A stretch of DNA of 64,000 bases from Acestrorhynchus altus (Eukaryota; Chordata; Actinopteri; Characiformes; Acestrorhynchidae). The stretch is taken from contig CM067512.1 of NCBI GenBank assembly GCA_034509495.1, positions 4,864,959 to 4,928,958 on the forward strand, given 5' to 3'. The notes under the pieces were generated by a model. It worked only from the letters and a program-made list of their open reading frames with translations. It was not told the origin of the DNA and ran no database searches. Shown piece by piece: positions 13,400-24,758 of this stretch. Positions within the stretch are counted from its first letter, which is position 1, and each line of letters begins with the position of its first letter. The position numbers and the translations under genes are program-made.

Positions 13400-13905
13400 A
13401 TTTTCTGGTTTAATCATTTCTTTTTCTTTCTTTTTTTATTTTTTTTTCCCCTACAGATCAAACCTGCTGGACAAAATGGCAATAAGCTTGAAGAGGTTAC
13501 CTGCAGTGTGGAAAGATGAACGAGAGAGTGGGAGAAATTCAAATGATCTCGGTGAAAGTCATCCTCTGCTGTACCAACAACTTATATAAAATGACAAAGA
13601 ATGAAAGGACTGAGCACGACTTCACATGGTACATGGTCCACCTTTTGCTCTGTGTGTAAAAAGTACATGTAGATTAGGAACGGGAGCTTCATTAGCTTCA
13701 AACACACTGCAGTATATGGCCATTGTATATGGAGATTTATAAAATCTCAGAATTGATATACATACAGCTACACCCACCTGTCCAGAAGCTTCTGGGAATC
13801 AGTGAATAAGTGGACTACTGGACAGATAACGATCATGTACTTTAAAGGTGTAACTGTATGTAATGGTCAAACAGGGTATGAATGTTTAACTTTATGATGA
13901 ATAAA
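12539..13905 (+). other. fgfbp2: Probable spliced 3' UTR of fgfbp2
   Basis: Six bases after the stop codon there is a good donor (aaaag/gtaaaa at 12539). An acceptor with a very long T-rich tract ends at 13456 (cccctacag). The downstream exon 13457-~13925 has no conserved frame and ends with AATAAA at 13900-13905. This suggests an intron just behind the stop codon, too close to the stop (under 50 nt) to be expected to trigger nonsense-mediated decay. Transcript evidence would settle it. Confidence 0.5.
13304..13398 (+). repeat. (GT)n microsatellite
   Basis: About 95 bases of almost pure GT with one tacg interruption, 58 bp upstream of the putative fgfbp2 3'-UTR acceptor. The long VCVCVC and HTHTHT open frames here are artefacts of the repeat. 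Confidence 0.95.
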
Positions 13906-13924
13906 TGTTTATATATGCTGTTTA

Positions 13925-15727
13925 TACATTTGTCTCTATTTTGGGAATGAACCATACAGCAGAGGGTGCTGGTGTGTTTAAAGAGAGAGAGAGAGAGCAA
14001 GAGTATGTGGCATATCCACTATTAGACACTACGTAGAATACTTAAGTAACTATGTTATTACTGTACATGGATATGATTTTGGAAGATTTCTCATAGCTAA
14101 GAATTATTGAAACTGAATATTTTTAGTTGAAATCACACATTTTTTATCACAACATCCAATTCAATTTCAAAGTAAAATTATATTTTTCACAAACTGTCTT
14201 ATTTGTCTATTACTGACCATTATCTTTAACACCATCAAGTGTTAAAGACTCATATCACAGAAAAAAAAGTATTCCCAGTTTTTTATTTTCAAAATGAAAA
14301 GGTGTAGTATTATTGAAGCTATACGGTTCTATCTGCATAGTTTTTAGACAATGAACATCAAATATCAAGTCTTTGTAGTAATTTTGACATATATGGAGAG
14401 CCCCAGCACAGGGCAGCCAGTTAGAATAGAGATCATTCACATGTATCACTCTATATGACTCTGAAAGACACATTAACCAAAACAACCTTTGGATTCCAAT
14501 GTGAAAAAAATAATGAAGAAGGAGCAGCATTAAGACAAAGCAGACTTGTTATGATAATGTACACAAATGTCTGGCCTTAATCTCTTGTGTGGTAATAAAA
14601 TCTAACTGTCGATTGTTGCCTGTAAAAGTGAAAATAAAGAATTAATTTCCTACAGAGAAAAATGTAAACATGTATGTTCTGCATGATTTTGAGCCCAGTT
14701 TCTATTGCTGGATTTAACACAAACATGTTTACAATTAACATTTATTCATTTTAGAAATGTGCCATGTCTTTTGTACATTAAATAATGTATGGGGACTTTT
14801 TTGACCACATATTAGATCCAGCAAAAACTTGATGACAAAACAACAGTTGCGCAGAGAACGAATCAACCCACAGGAATGAAACTTAGAGGGTAGGTTTGAT
14901 ATCATGAGACATGTGAGTGATTCATGCTCAGCCATGCAGCTGACATGCAAGGACGGCCTTATCTTGGTGAAGCCACATCGCCAGATGTAGCCTTGATTGA
15001 GACGATGCTCTTGGATCTGCTAACAACACTCCATCCTACCGCACAATCTGCAGAAACTGAGTGAGAATATTCAAGCTGTATGGGATGGATCATCACAGTA
15101 CACCTACAAGTCATTTTTTGGAGTATTTTATTAGTCTATTCTTCATTTGACACAAATTAAGAACAACTGCTGTGTTCAAGTTATATCAACAGGTGGAAAA
15201 TGGTGTACAGTGACTATGTTTAAAAGTAATTTTTGATTTATTTCTTATTGTTCTTATTCTCAAAAATACATTTTGCATTATGTTCTTCACATTATCTTCT
15301 TTAAGATCAGACGCATATTATTTCTGAAGAACAACACCACAAATAAACCCAACAACTGAAACACTGCATAGTAGTGTTTGTGTTAAAAGTTTGCGTCTCT
15401 ACAGACAAGCCAAATCAAGTTTCTTGCCTATGAAGTTGACATTCCTGTAAGAGATTATCCAATGTTTTGGTCTGTGTGGGTGGGTGGGTTTGTGTGAGGA
15501 TATGAAAATGTATTTAAGACTTTTTGGGGACCAGATCTTATAGAGATCAAAGGTGACTGGAAAACATGATATATTTTTTTTTATATTGTGGAGACACATT
15601 CACTAAATGAGTTCCTAGGCTTAGCCTTAGGTTTGGATGAGTTGTGGTACAGCAATGTTAATGGAAATACCCCACAAAGATAGGAATACAAGGTTTTTCG
15701 TGTATGCATGTAGGAGGCGTATGTGTG
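13925..15727. other. Intergenic, fgfbp2 to fgfbp1
   Basis: No gene recognised. AT-rich sequence with a short (GA)n at 13981-13997. No conserved open frame on either strand. Confidence 0.6.
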
Positions 15728-15777
15728 TGAGTCATAAGGCTCAAATAAAGGTGTGTGCCCGGAAGGAACTCTATAAA
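15728..15777 (+). promoter_or_regulatory. fgfbp1 promoter: AP-1 site and TATA box
   Basis: A perfect AP-1 motif TGAGTCA lies at 15728-15734, and tataaa at 15772-15777 (context ctctataaagacc). Initiation would fall near 15800. A first non-coding exon would then splice to the acceptor ttctttgcag, ending at 15975, 25 bp before the start codon. AP-1 control is known for the mammalian FGFBP1 promoter, so this pairing fits the gene, but it is assigned from sequence alone. Confidence 0.55.
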
Positions 15778-15999
15778 GACCATGCACGAGGACCTCAGGT
15801 GTTAAGAACTCACAGCCTGTACTCATGCTGCAGGCTAGGAATGCATCCCTAAGGCTGCTTAACCAAGTCATATTTTGGTTGGATTTTAACTACAGAGTCC
15901 AGCACCACAAGTCTTCTATTTGAGCTAATGAAAAGCTGGCCCATATCTTCTCAGGATCATTGGTTTTCTTTGCAGGCTTTCTGAAACCTTTCCTAAGGA

Positions 16000-16635
16000 A
16001 TGCTTTGCTTAAAAGCTACATTTTTGGTGCTCCTCCTGGCCTGTGTGGCACAGCACGTTCTGCAGGCTGAGGGCAGAAAGGGACAGCAGGAGAGGAAGGG
16101 ACGAGGCCGAGCAAAACAGGGCTCCTCAAGGCCAACCTTACAGAGCAACCAAGGAAATGAGAAGAGGTCCAAAGGCTCCAGTGCACATGCTGTGCCAGAA
16201 GGCCAGTTTTCCACTAAAGACAAGATGAGGTGCACCTGGACAGCCACTGGACACCCTGCACTTGTCCTCAGCATCAGCTGCACCAAGAAAAATGAGAGCT
16301 TCCACTGTGAGTACACAGCAAATCCAGGATTGTGTCCACAGTATGAGTCCAACTCGGGGACGTTCTGGAAGCAGATTGTCCGCTCCATGAAGAGGCAAAA
16401 GAAACTGTGCCAGGATCCAAAAGCAATGGTCAAGGCTGCTTTGTGCAAAACTGCAAGCAAGGGGGCACATTTCAAGCTTAGGACCCCAGCCAAAGCCCAG
16501 CATCCAAACCAACATAGCAAGAAGGAGTGCAAGGGACTCTCTGATCAACGCAAACTGGCCAAAGAGTACTGCAGTAGCTCGTGGTCTTCCGTCTGCACCT
16601 TTCTCTTCACTATGTTTGAGAATGAGGATTGCTGA
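16000..16635 (+). CDS. fgfbp1: Fibroblast growth factor-binding protein 1
   Basis: Secreted carrier that releases matrix-bound FGFs; 211 aa, one coding exon. Residues 1-23 form a signal peptide (LVLLLACVAQHVLQ-A). Residues ~24-65 are a very basic, Lys/Arg/Ser-rich stretch suited to heparan-sulphate binding. The conserved domain starts with EGQFSTKDKMRCTW, close to the FGFBP1 signature GKFVTKDQ-CRW, and continues with SCTKKNESFHCEY, NPGLCPQY, FWKQIVRSMKRQKKLC and ALCKTA. The C-terminal part KECKGLSDQRKLAKEYCSSSWSSVCTFLF...EDC carries the FGFBP1 FGF-binding module. Ten mature cysteines are present, including the ECKG and final EDC pair absent from fgfbp2, which supports the paralogue call. The ATG is the first after the acceptor at 15974-15975. 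Confidence 0.92.
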   Translation: MLCLKATFLVLLLACVAQHVLQAEGRKGQQERKGRGRAKQGSSRPTLQSNQGNEKRSKGSSAHAVPEGQFSTKDKMRCTWTATGHPALVLSISCTKKNESFHCEYTANPGLCPQYESNSGTFWKQIVRSMKRQKKLCQDPKAMVKAALCKTASKGAHFKLRTPAKAQHPNQHSKKECKGLSDQRKLAKEYCSSSWSSVCTFLFTMFENEDC

Positions 16636-16838
16636 GTGTGACTTTTGTGAGCGGTTTTACAATTCTTAAGATTAACCCACCTCAAATGTTGTAAACATGC
16701 AATTAAAATATATTTGTATGAATATTATGGAATACATGAACATGTAATATGTAATATATCTTGTATATATACATTGTTACATATTTTGTTAGGTATTTTA
16801 AATAGACCTCAATATCTAATAACATACTGTTTTTGTCA

Positions 16839-16844
16839 ATAAAA
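16839..16844 (+). promoter_or_regulatory. Poly(A) signal of fgfbp1
   Basis: AATAAA in tttgtcaataaaaggc, 204 bp after the stop codon; the first canonical signal downstream. Confidence 0.7.
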
Positions 16845-18474
16845 GGCTTTCGCAGCTATTAACCATTATGGTAATGTGTACAATTGGTATAGACAGAATT
16901 TCATTTTAGTCGGTTCCACTAGGTTCCACTAAGACCCACAGACATTACTATATCAGAGTTAATCACAGGCCACTGACTAGGCTACCATCCTGCTTCTTTG
17001 TAGCTTCTATAAACAGACTAATTAACCTACCTCCTAATTATCCTACCTCCTACCATTACTAGGAGTAGATGCCTGGGCCAAATGGACAAATGGTTTTGAT
17101 TCTTTCTACCATGGTCAGTGCATACCCACATCTTTATAGATAACACTGTGAACTACAGCAGATAGTGGGTGATGGCATGCAGTTACAACTGCAGTTACCA
17201 AATGTGAGAGCTGGATTCCAAGTGAAGGTGTCTAGGCCACCCCAGGCTCTTTCATAGTGATCCCTTCAAAGCTATTTGCTTTGTAAATTCGTGTTAAATA
17301 TAAGTACCAGTTTGCAGGCAGCTGGTTCAACTCCAGATTTTGACAGTCCCACCACCACGCTTTACAGCAGCTTTATTTATGCCTGGCTTCTCCAGGTTTT
17401 CTCAACACAAATCATATCATCAAACTTTATGTGAAATAACCTAAAAAACCTCATGAAAGTTCTCCATTACTTAAATGGTTGAAATGTCCACATACTTACT
17501 AGGGACACTTATTACAAATTGCAAGATATGGATGCATTTACAGACAACAGATTGCTTATCCAAGGGAACATTTCTGTTTATATTCTGCTGATGTGTTGAT
17601 TAAAGGTAATACTATGCAATGTAAGAAATTGTCTGACATATGTATGAAATAAGCAGTAAATTAAAGTAAAATAACTCGTTTTCAAATGTTTCTATTTTTA
17701 AACTTTGTTTGAGCAATAAAATGAAGAAATTGTCCTCAGGATATGCAGCTTTGATGATTCAGCACAGTGCAGAACTGATGAATGTGTTTTAAACCTCAGG
17801 ATTTAGTGCGTCATGTAGACCTGTTTATTTAGCTTTATGGACTACTAGTACAAACCATGCAACTTCTTCCTGCCTTTCATTGAAAAGAACAGTATAAACA
17901 GTCAAACATGCCTGCAAAGTTCATTAAATCCCTCAGCCATTCTTCAGAAAGAACGCTGGTGCTCTATCTCAGTAAACACCATACAAAGATCACTGCAGTC
18001 CTACATTAAAGTAATAACTGAAAGGCCAAAGTGTGCCAGTGAAACATTCCCCAAACCATTCATCATAACTGTTTCCGTGACCTGTTCTTAACCAATCAAG
18101 TTCTTGCATTCTAAGACAGCTTCAATATCACAGCCTATTGGACTATTGTACCAGATCATGTGCATCCCTTCATGACCACACTTTTTCTATCATTCAGCAG
18201 ATAAATGTCATAAAGCAAATGCATCTCAAACTGGGACATGACAATGAGTTCAGGCCCACATCCTAACCATGAGGGCCCAAAGTTGCCCAGAATGTATCTG
18301 CTATCTGGGGTGTTTCCAGATGTTTCATCAGATCTGTGTCCAGCAGAACTTTTGTAGGACACAGTAAATCAGAAGATTTTCAGAATTAACATGTTGAAAA
18401 TCAATAAATGCGTGATGCCATTGTGAAAACATGAACCAGAATCTCAAAGGAATAGTAAGCGGTGACAGAGGTAG

Positions 18475-18625
18475 ACCAGAAATGTTTTGGTACATGTGAG
18501 CCAAATGTCCGTTTTCAATATGTGGGCCACTTTTCGCTCACATCCAGCCAGGGTCAACAGTGGGCCAACAGTGCTGCATCTTTGCCAGATGTGGCCCACA
18601 TCCACATGTTATCTGAGGAGGCTTC
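18475..18625. repeat. Dispersed imperfect-palindrome repeat
   Basis: Internal inverted motifs gtgggccac...gtgggccaac...gatgtggcccacatc make a partly self-complementary sequence. The 80-codon open frame over it (18462-18704) is a by-product. Confidence 0.5.
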
Positions 18626-19180
18626 TATCCAGATAAGTGCTCAGTGGAGTGTATTTCCACATGGTAATATTTTCCACAATCTAAACAGTGGAATTAACGA
18701 ATAACAAATACGGACAGACATAATAATGCGTTGGATCTGTCTCGTCCACAAGGTATTCTGCAGTGCTTTCATTTTGGTCTGAACTTCTTTTTAATTTCTA
18801 AGCACATACTTTAATTCTCTTAAACTGCAGGGTATAGCTAATTTTAATACAATCACAGCATTTTAAATGTCATTGTACTGAAGCTCTTAAATCTCATTAC
18901 TCATAACTCTAATGCCTGATACCACAGGGGAGATTAAAATGCAAAGAACTTGTGTGGGTGAGCTGAAGAATAACGCACAGCTCATTAACAGTTGGAATTT
19001 ACTTAATGTGGTATTTATGTACTTTTGTCTTTCAGCACATCCTCCCTAAATTGCCATTCATCTCAGAAACGACCGTGAGCCACGGCCTGGTTTTCTGCGA
19101 AATGATTTTCAGAAACAGAGGCAAGCTTCAGATTGCCCCTAGGCTTAAAACTAATAACAAATCATGCATTCCTAGTGTGC

Positions 19181-19181
<1 letters not shown>

Positions 19182-19250
<69 letters not shown>

Positions 19251-19272
19251 CAGAGAGAGAGAGAGAGAGAGA
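19182..19272 (+). repeat. (GA)n microsatellite
   Basis: About 90 bases of GA with one ggagac interruption. It generates a spurious open frame rich in ERERER. Confidence 0.95.
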
Positions 19273-19292
19273 TTATTAGATTTATTTATTAT

Positions 19293-19614
19293 TAGTCCAA
19301 ATATTTGGACATCCCTTTTAATGAATGCATTCAGCTCATTTCAATTGTCAATAGAACAATTTAAAGGGGTATAAAGCCCCCCAGCATTGAGCTGTGGAGC
19401 AGAGTAATGATGCTGTCTGGATCTTTAATAATCTTGTCATTGAATGCAATCAAATCCTCACAGCAATGCTCCATAATCTAGTAAAACGTCCTCCCAGGAC
19501 AGTAGAGACATTTACTCCAACAACTCTTTTAATACCCTTAATTGTGGAAGAACCAAACAAACAATGAGTTTGCAGGTATTGAGCAGGTGTCTCAATACTT
19601 TTGTCCACATAGTG
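19293..19614 (-). repeat. MITE-like element, copy 1
   Basis: Member of a non-autonomous family present at least six times in the window. Diagnostic pieces in reverse orientation are aatgaatgcattcagct, the run gagctgtggagcag, cattgaatgcaatcaaat, and the terminus tcaatacttttgtccaca. The opposite end is tccaaatatttggacatccc. The two ends are imperfect terminal inverted repeats. No protein is encoded. Confidence 0.75.
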
Positions 19615-22600
19615 TATCTATCTCAAACGACATGTTTGGGTCAACCAAAGTCAGCCAGATTTTTCCAGATGTTGAATATGAATCATGTAAACTTAATGGC
19701 AGGTTTGACTGGAGATAATGTATTTAAGAATAGATGACAGAAGTAAATTCTCGAACTTGGAGAAATTGTATATAAAACACTGTAGATAGATCCTATGATA
19801 GAAGATTCCTCTCCTAATTCTCGGACACGGATTCATTTTAATAACAGTTGATTCCCAATCCCCAAAAGATCAGGATATGATCTAAATAAGCATTTCAGAC
19901 AAAGATTGCAATGTTAGTCAAGCGGGAAATGCTGATATCAGATTTCACAGTTGACAGTAACCAAATGATCTGGCCTTAGGATGTAGAAGAGTCAGTCTTC
20001 GCCGATCCATCGTAATGGCCATCACATATTTGCCTTTGACCAAAATAAATGTGTTTTTCATCTTGTATTGTTATTTCAGTACAATAAACAAAACACTGGG
20101 GACCACATCATTTTATACGTATTGTTTTGAACACTGGGAAATATGTGTATGACCAATAACTGCTTATGGGGTTTGGGGAGGACTATACATGTAAAATCCA
20201 GTCTTTGATTCACATTTTAGCAGCTCTTTTCTCAGAAAAACAAATGGTCAACACTTTGCAGATCTGGTCGTTTGTCTGTGAACTATGATGCTGTCATTAA
20301 TCTTGTGTTACTCTTAATAATGAAGGGAGATAAAGAGGCACACTGGCAGGTTTGAAGACTTAATGGGTCTAAAGCCATTATATGAGGACTGGAGGACATA
20401 AACCTAATGTTTGGAATGTAGATCATACTGGAAAAGAGAAGCATTTGCCCATCGGCACATAACTATCCACTGTGTTTCAGATCCAACCTGTTAAGACCAG
20501 ACATATTTGACTCTGCAGTCAAAAATAGCACTATAATTTTATAATTAGAATGTGAAACTGATATTTTTAATAAAATAATTTGATGTACTGTGTAAGCATT
20601 GTTGAAGCTATGTTGCAATAAAATCATAACATCTATACGTGGAAATTTTAAATCTTTGGAATTATATCATAGAACATGTTTACGTGCAGTTGGGCAGGAT
20701 ACACTGTATACATACATCCCAGTGATTTATCAGTAATTAAAGCTCATGCTTTAGTAGAGCTGAGTAGCACTGATAAATAAATCAATGCAGTGGTGTATTA
20801 AAAGTCATTTGAACAAAAAAAAATTAGTTTCAGGGATTGAAATATGATTGAAACTATAAAATAATCATGAATATAAGGTTATGACTCTTGTTGGTAAATG
20901 AAATGCAGAGAGAAATAAGTCATACTTAAATCAACTCAAATAGAAAATGTGTAAAATATAGTGCCTTAAATATTTTTCCCAGCAAGGCGAGGGCAGAAAT
21001 GTTAACTCCAGCACTTCAAATCTTCTAATTCTTAATCTTGGATTTGAACCAGCAATTCTGCATTTCCATTATGCAACTCTGAGCCAGTGGACACTGCCCT
21101 CAGCGCTGATTTCAGCACAGTTTTATTGTTTCCTTTTCATCTCCATACGACTCCTTCCCACACTGGTCTCACTCTCTGTCTTGCTTTGTTCTTTCTCATT
21201 GTTTCATGCTTTCATTCTCGTGCTGCTCATTACACAAGCACACACAGAAACTTACAGAGCATAGTAGGGTGTGTTATGAACTGAAATACTCCCTGAGAGA
21301 GTGAAATATGATTGGCTGGGAGAGAACAGCAGTGATTAATGCCAGTGTGGTATGAGTGTACCCAAGGCTGCATAACTCCCTCCTGGGATAAGATTGAAAT
21401 TAAGCCATTATTCTGCTGCCACTGATATTAGGGAAGCAATAATGCTACAATAAACACATGGTTTGTTTTAGAACAACTGACCCCTCATTTATTGACCGAC
21501 CTGTTAATTCGTTCGTTCACAGGCCACATGCACTTTCAAAAAATGGTCCCACATTTCCTTAAGCACAGGTAAAATCCAGTCCAATTCCATCGTAAAGGCC
21601 TTCAGCCGGATTTTATAGGTCATTTATTGAATTTTGCAGACAGCAGCAGGCACTGCTCCCTGTTCAATGAAACCACAGGGGGTTGGTCAGAAATGAAAGA
21701 GCGAAAAGCTGATCGGGAATCTGATCTGATGTGGGAATACGCAATATCACCTGTTGGGTGTACAGAAGGTAAAACTATTGTTTTCCATCACGTTTGTGCT
21801 TTAAAGTTTGAGTTTCATCATCTTGGGAGGTTTCATGCATGCTGTGACCTCAACTCTAATCTGGGGTGATTCAACTCCCAACCCCCTATTTCCCACTCCC
21901 ATCACTCTCACATGCTGAATTTTTTCCTGGTGGTTCCAGGTGGGTGGAGATTGCCGTATTGTTTCAGAGAGGACTGAGGTGGCCTGATGGCCTAACCTAC
22001 TCTGCTGCATGCTGATTGGCTGAGTAACTGACCTTATTTTAGAGGAAAAAATTGGACCCATGAGGTTTTCTAGAGAGGATTTTGAGGAAAGAATGCAATT
22101 GTAAGGGTTTTTTGAGCTGAGGCTTTAGGCCTTTAGAAGCACACACACCTCTTGAGTTCAACACCCACCTAAATGTACATTTACTTCACAGGAAGAAGTC
22201 ATTGTGCATTCTGTAGTTTCTGTCAAAACCTGCTGTAGAGTATGGCTAGCAGGATGCTGATAGGATCCTCACCTACTCCAAGAAAATCAACCATATCACC
22301 CCCATGATTTACTGGTTACCACTACAACCAGGATTTTAGAACATTCTAAACAATAGAACGTTCTACTCAACAAATGTACAATTAGGAACAAGGCCTAGGG
22401 CCTAAGGAATATATATGGTTGTTTTGCACAAGGCTCTTCTTCAAAGTTCCCTATATATGGTTGGGTGTCCGAATGATTTTTCCCCTGTTCCTCAGTTTAT
22501 TTGGTCATTCATTTAGCATAATTGATCTCAATCATGAAATTCTCTTCCCAACCCCCCTTCTATACAGGAGTCTTCCTCTCCAGCTTCATCCAAAGCTCTG

Positions 22601-22644
22601 CATGCAGTTCTGTCTTGGGCATATATGTGGTCTGATATAGATAT

Positions 22645-23530
22645 GGTTTCAATACAAGAGAGCATCAAATTCCTTCACATGCTGCCATATAAAAAGGCTC
22701 TCAGAGGCTACTTTTGGATAGTGTACCTCTAGGTGAGCGATCTTACTGCTAGACATCCACCCTGAAAGACAATTTGTCAAGTTGACAGACTTTGAGAGGG
22801 GGTGCATCACTTGACTAAGAGAAGCAGGGAGTTTGTTTTGAGGAACTGCCCACCATTTAGGCCATTCTGACCAAGCCACCATCACCTTCGTTTCCAGTGG
22901 TGTCATGAATGAGAAACCTGGACTGCTATTGACTGGAACTGGAGCATCTTTAGTGATAAATCCAGGTTTTGGATCCAAGAACAGTCGAGATCAAGTATGC
23001 AGGCCTTGTGATGACCACTTCAATCATGCCTTTGATGTGGAGCAATTCACTGCCCTAACTGCGGATGTGATAATCTGGGGACCCATTGCATGTGACAGTC
23101 GGTCACCCCAGTAGTGATACGACAGAGAGAACTTTCCAGAAATGTCTCCACTAGATCGCAACACTTGATTCATCTGGTTGGTAGCCAGATTTATCCCTAA
23201 TCAAGCATTTATGGGGCCAGATTGGCAGTATAGGAGTGTGCAAAATCTACAGCTGCCCAGCTGCAATATTCAGGGGTAAATGTGTCGCAGGATGCCACAC
23301 AGAATCTGTAAGCCTCCATGACCAACCATATCTTGTCTTGTATCCAGGCTAGAGGCCCATGATGGTATTAGAAGCTCCTTTCTTGCACAGTTTCACCCAA
23401 AAAACATATCCTTTCACTTTAATATTGTAGTTACTTACACTGTCATTACAATTACACACAGAACGATTCATTCCATTGCAACAATATATTCTATTATACA
23501 GTTTTGGTCAATGAGTGCATATTTAGTGTG
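22645..23530 (+). pseudogene. Degraded Tc1-like transposase, copy A
   Basis: The region reads as a broken Tc1/mariner transposase. Pieces in the + strand include FSD-SRF-like (tttagtgataaatccaggttt), DHFNHAFDVEQFTALTADV, then IIWGPIACDSRSP, which aligns with the VMVWGAIxxDSRxPLVV block of fish Tc1-like transposases. Frameshifts and stops interrupt it. Related copies lie at 39030-39300 and 40500-41249, sharing ctctcagaggttacttttg, cccaccatctaggc and tgaccaagccaccat. Confidence 0.7.
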
Positions 23531-23904
23531 GACACACTACACCAATCAGAGACCTTGGGCAAATCTGTAGTATTTTAACAGAGATCATTTTTGGAGTCGT
23601 TTTCTAAAACTTATGTATTTTAAGAAATGTGTTGGAAGTGTGTGAGAAAGTGACCATGTCACCAAACTGTCAATTTAATGCCACCTACTGGCAAGCAAAC
23701 ACCATTACAAGCACATATGATTTTTGACGTTAAATGTGAGGACAGCAAAATGTCAAGAGTGAAAAAAGCTTATTTCAAAGACAATAAATAGGTCATCACA
23801 CTAAACCCATTTATTACACATGCTGTAGACCTCTTGATGCAGATAGAGGTGGGTCAAACCCAGTTGAACGACCATATGCAGTTCAAATTTTGATTATTTT
23901 TAAT

Positions 23905-24145
23905 TGTCTAGGTTATTTAGAAATGATATCGAAGGAGGTGACAAAGAACCACTTCATCACCGTTTGTGCTGCACACACACAGAACATCTACATATAACAC
24001 ACATACACACAACAGGGAACTGTAAGCACATGTGCCCACAGAAGTGACTAGGTATAAGTTGGGGGTTAGGTGCCCTGAGGGCTCAGGGGATTGAACTGGC
24101 ATCCTTCTGGTAACAAGGCTTCTTCAAGCCACAGCTGCCCCATGA
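23905..24145 (-). repeat. tRNA-like SINE, diverged
   Basis: On the - strand, a box-B-like ccagttcaatcccctgag is followed by gggcacatgtgctta. The same order (ggttcgaatccctga, then gggcacgtgtgctc) occurs on the - strand at 62915-63090. No intact cloverleaf, so not a tRNA gene. Confidence 0.5.
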
Positions 24146-24758
24146 TATTCAACTAATTGTGATGAAAGGACATGGTTATATTTGAATGACCAATTAGATT
24201 GCAGCCACTATGAATCCCCATCACACAAAGTATAGTGAAGCCAACCACTTCCATCCAAACTGTTGCTGTTGTGATGCCATTTGACAGCCAAACATGCTCA
24301 TAAGAGAGCACTAACTGCCAATTCTATTATATCAGCTAACAGATGCAACTTTGGCACTGGTTAATAATCAGGCCAGTTATTCTCGCCGCCAGCTGCACCA
24401 CTTGGGATTCTTTACTTTAATATCTCTAAATACTTAATTAGTTAAGCATGGGCCTATGCTACATTACCTTCTGCACTGTCTTGTTCTGAGTAAACTGACT
24501 GTAAAACATGTAAATAAAAAGCAATTCTGTTTAAGTAGCTCAAATGCAATTTGCTCTGGCTGTAAACTACAGGTATGCTGTTGTGTAAGTGACACTCACT
24601 AGTAAAAAACATATAAAATATGTAATGTGTACATGTAATGAGTAGATATGCATTTTGAGCAAGAGTACAGTCAGTAAATATCAGAGTAGGAGATAATAAA
24701 TAGGAATCGCGAGCTGAAATTAGCAAACCAACCAGAAAATTAAAGCAATAAAGCATAA

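Larger units (their letters stand above)
16860..24758. other. Gene-poor intergenic region, fgfbp1 to anxa5
   Basis: No coding exon recognised on either strand. The contents I can name are repeats, listed separately: a palindromic dispersed repeat, a (GA)n tract, a MITE copy, a Tc1-like fossil and a tRNA-like SINE. The anxa5 3' UTR must lie at the right end; an ATTAAA on the - strand (24416-24421) is a weak candidate signal. Confidence 0.6.

Noticed and set aside
13134..13589. 151-aa frame rich in VCVCVC, and HTHTHT on the other strand
   Set aside because: Translation of the (GT)n microsatellite.
15993..16548. 179-aa and 136-aa - strand frames across fgfbp1
   Set aside because: Antisense shadows of fgfbp1.
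18462..18704. 80-aa + strand frame
   Set aside because: Lies on a palindromic dispersed repeat.
19006..19374. 122-aa frame with a long ERERER run
   Set aside because: Translation of the (GA)n repeat and the adjoining MITE copy.
22905..23114. 69-aa frame IIWGPIACDSRSP
   Set aside because: Not a host gene; it is the broken Tc1-like transposase.
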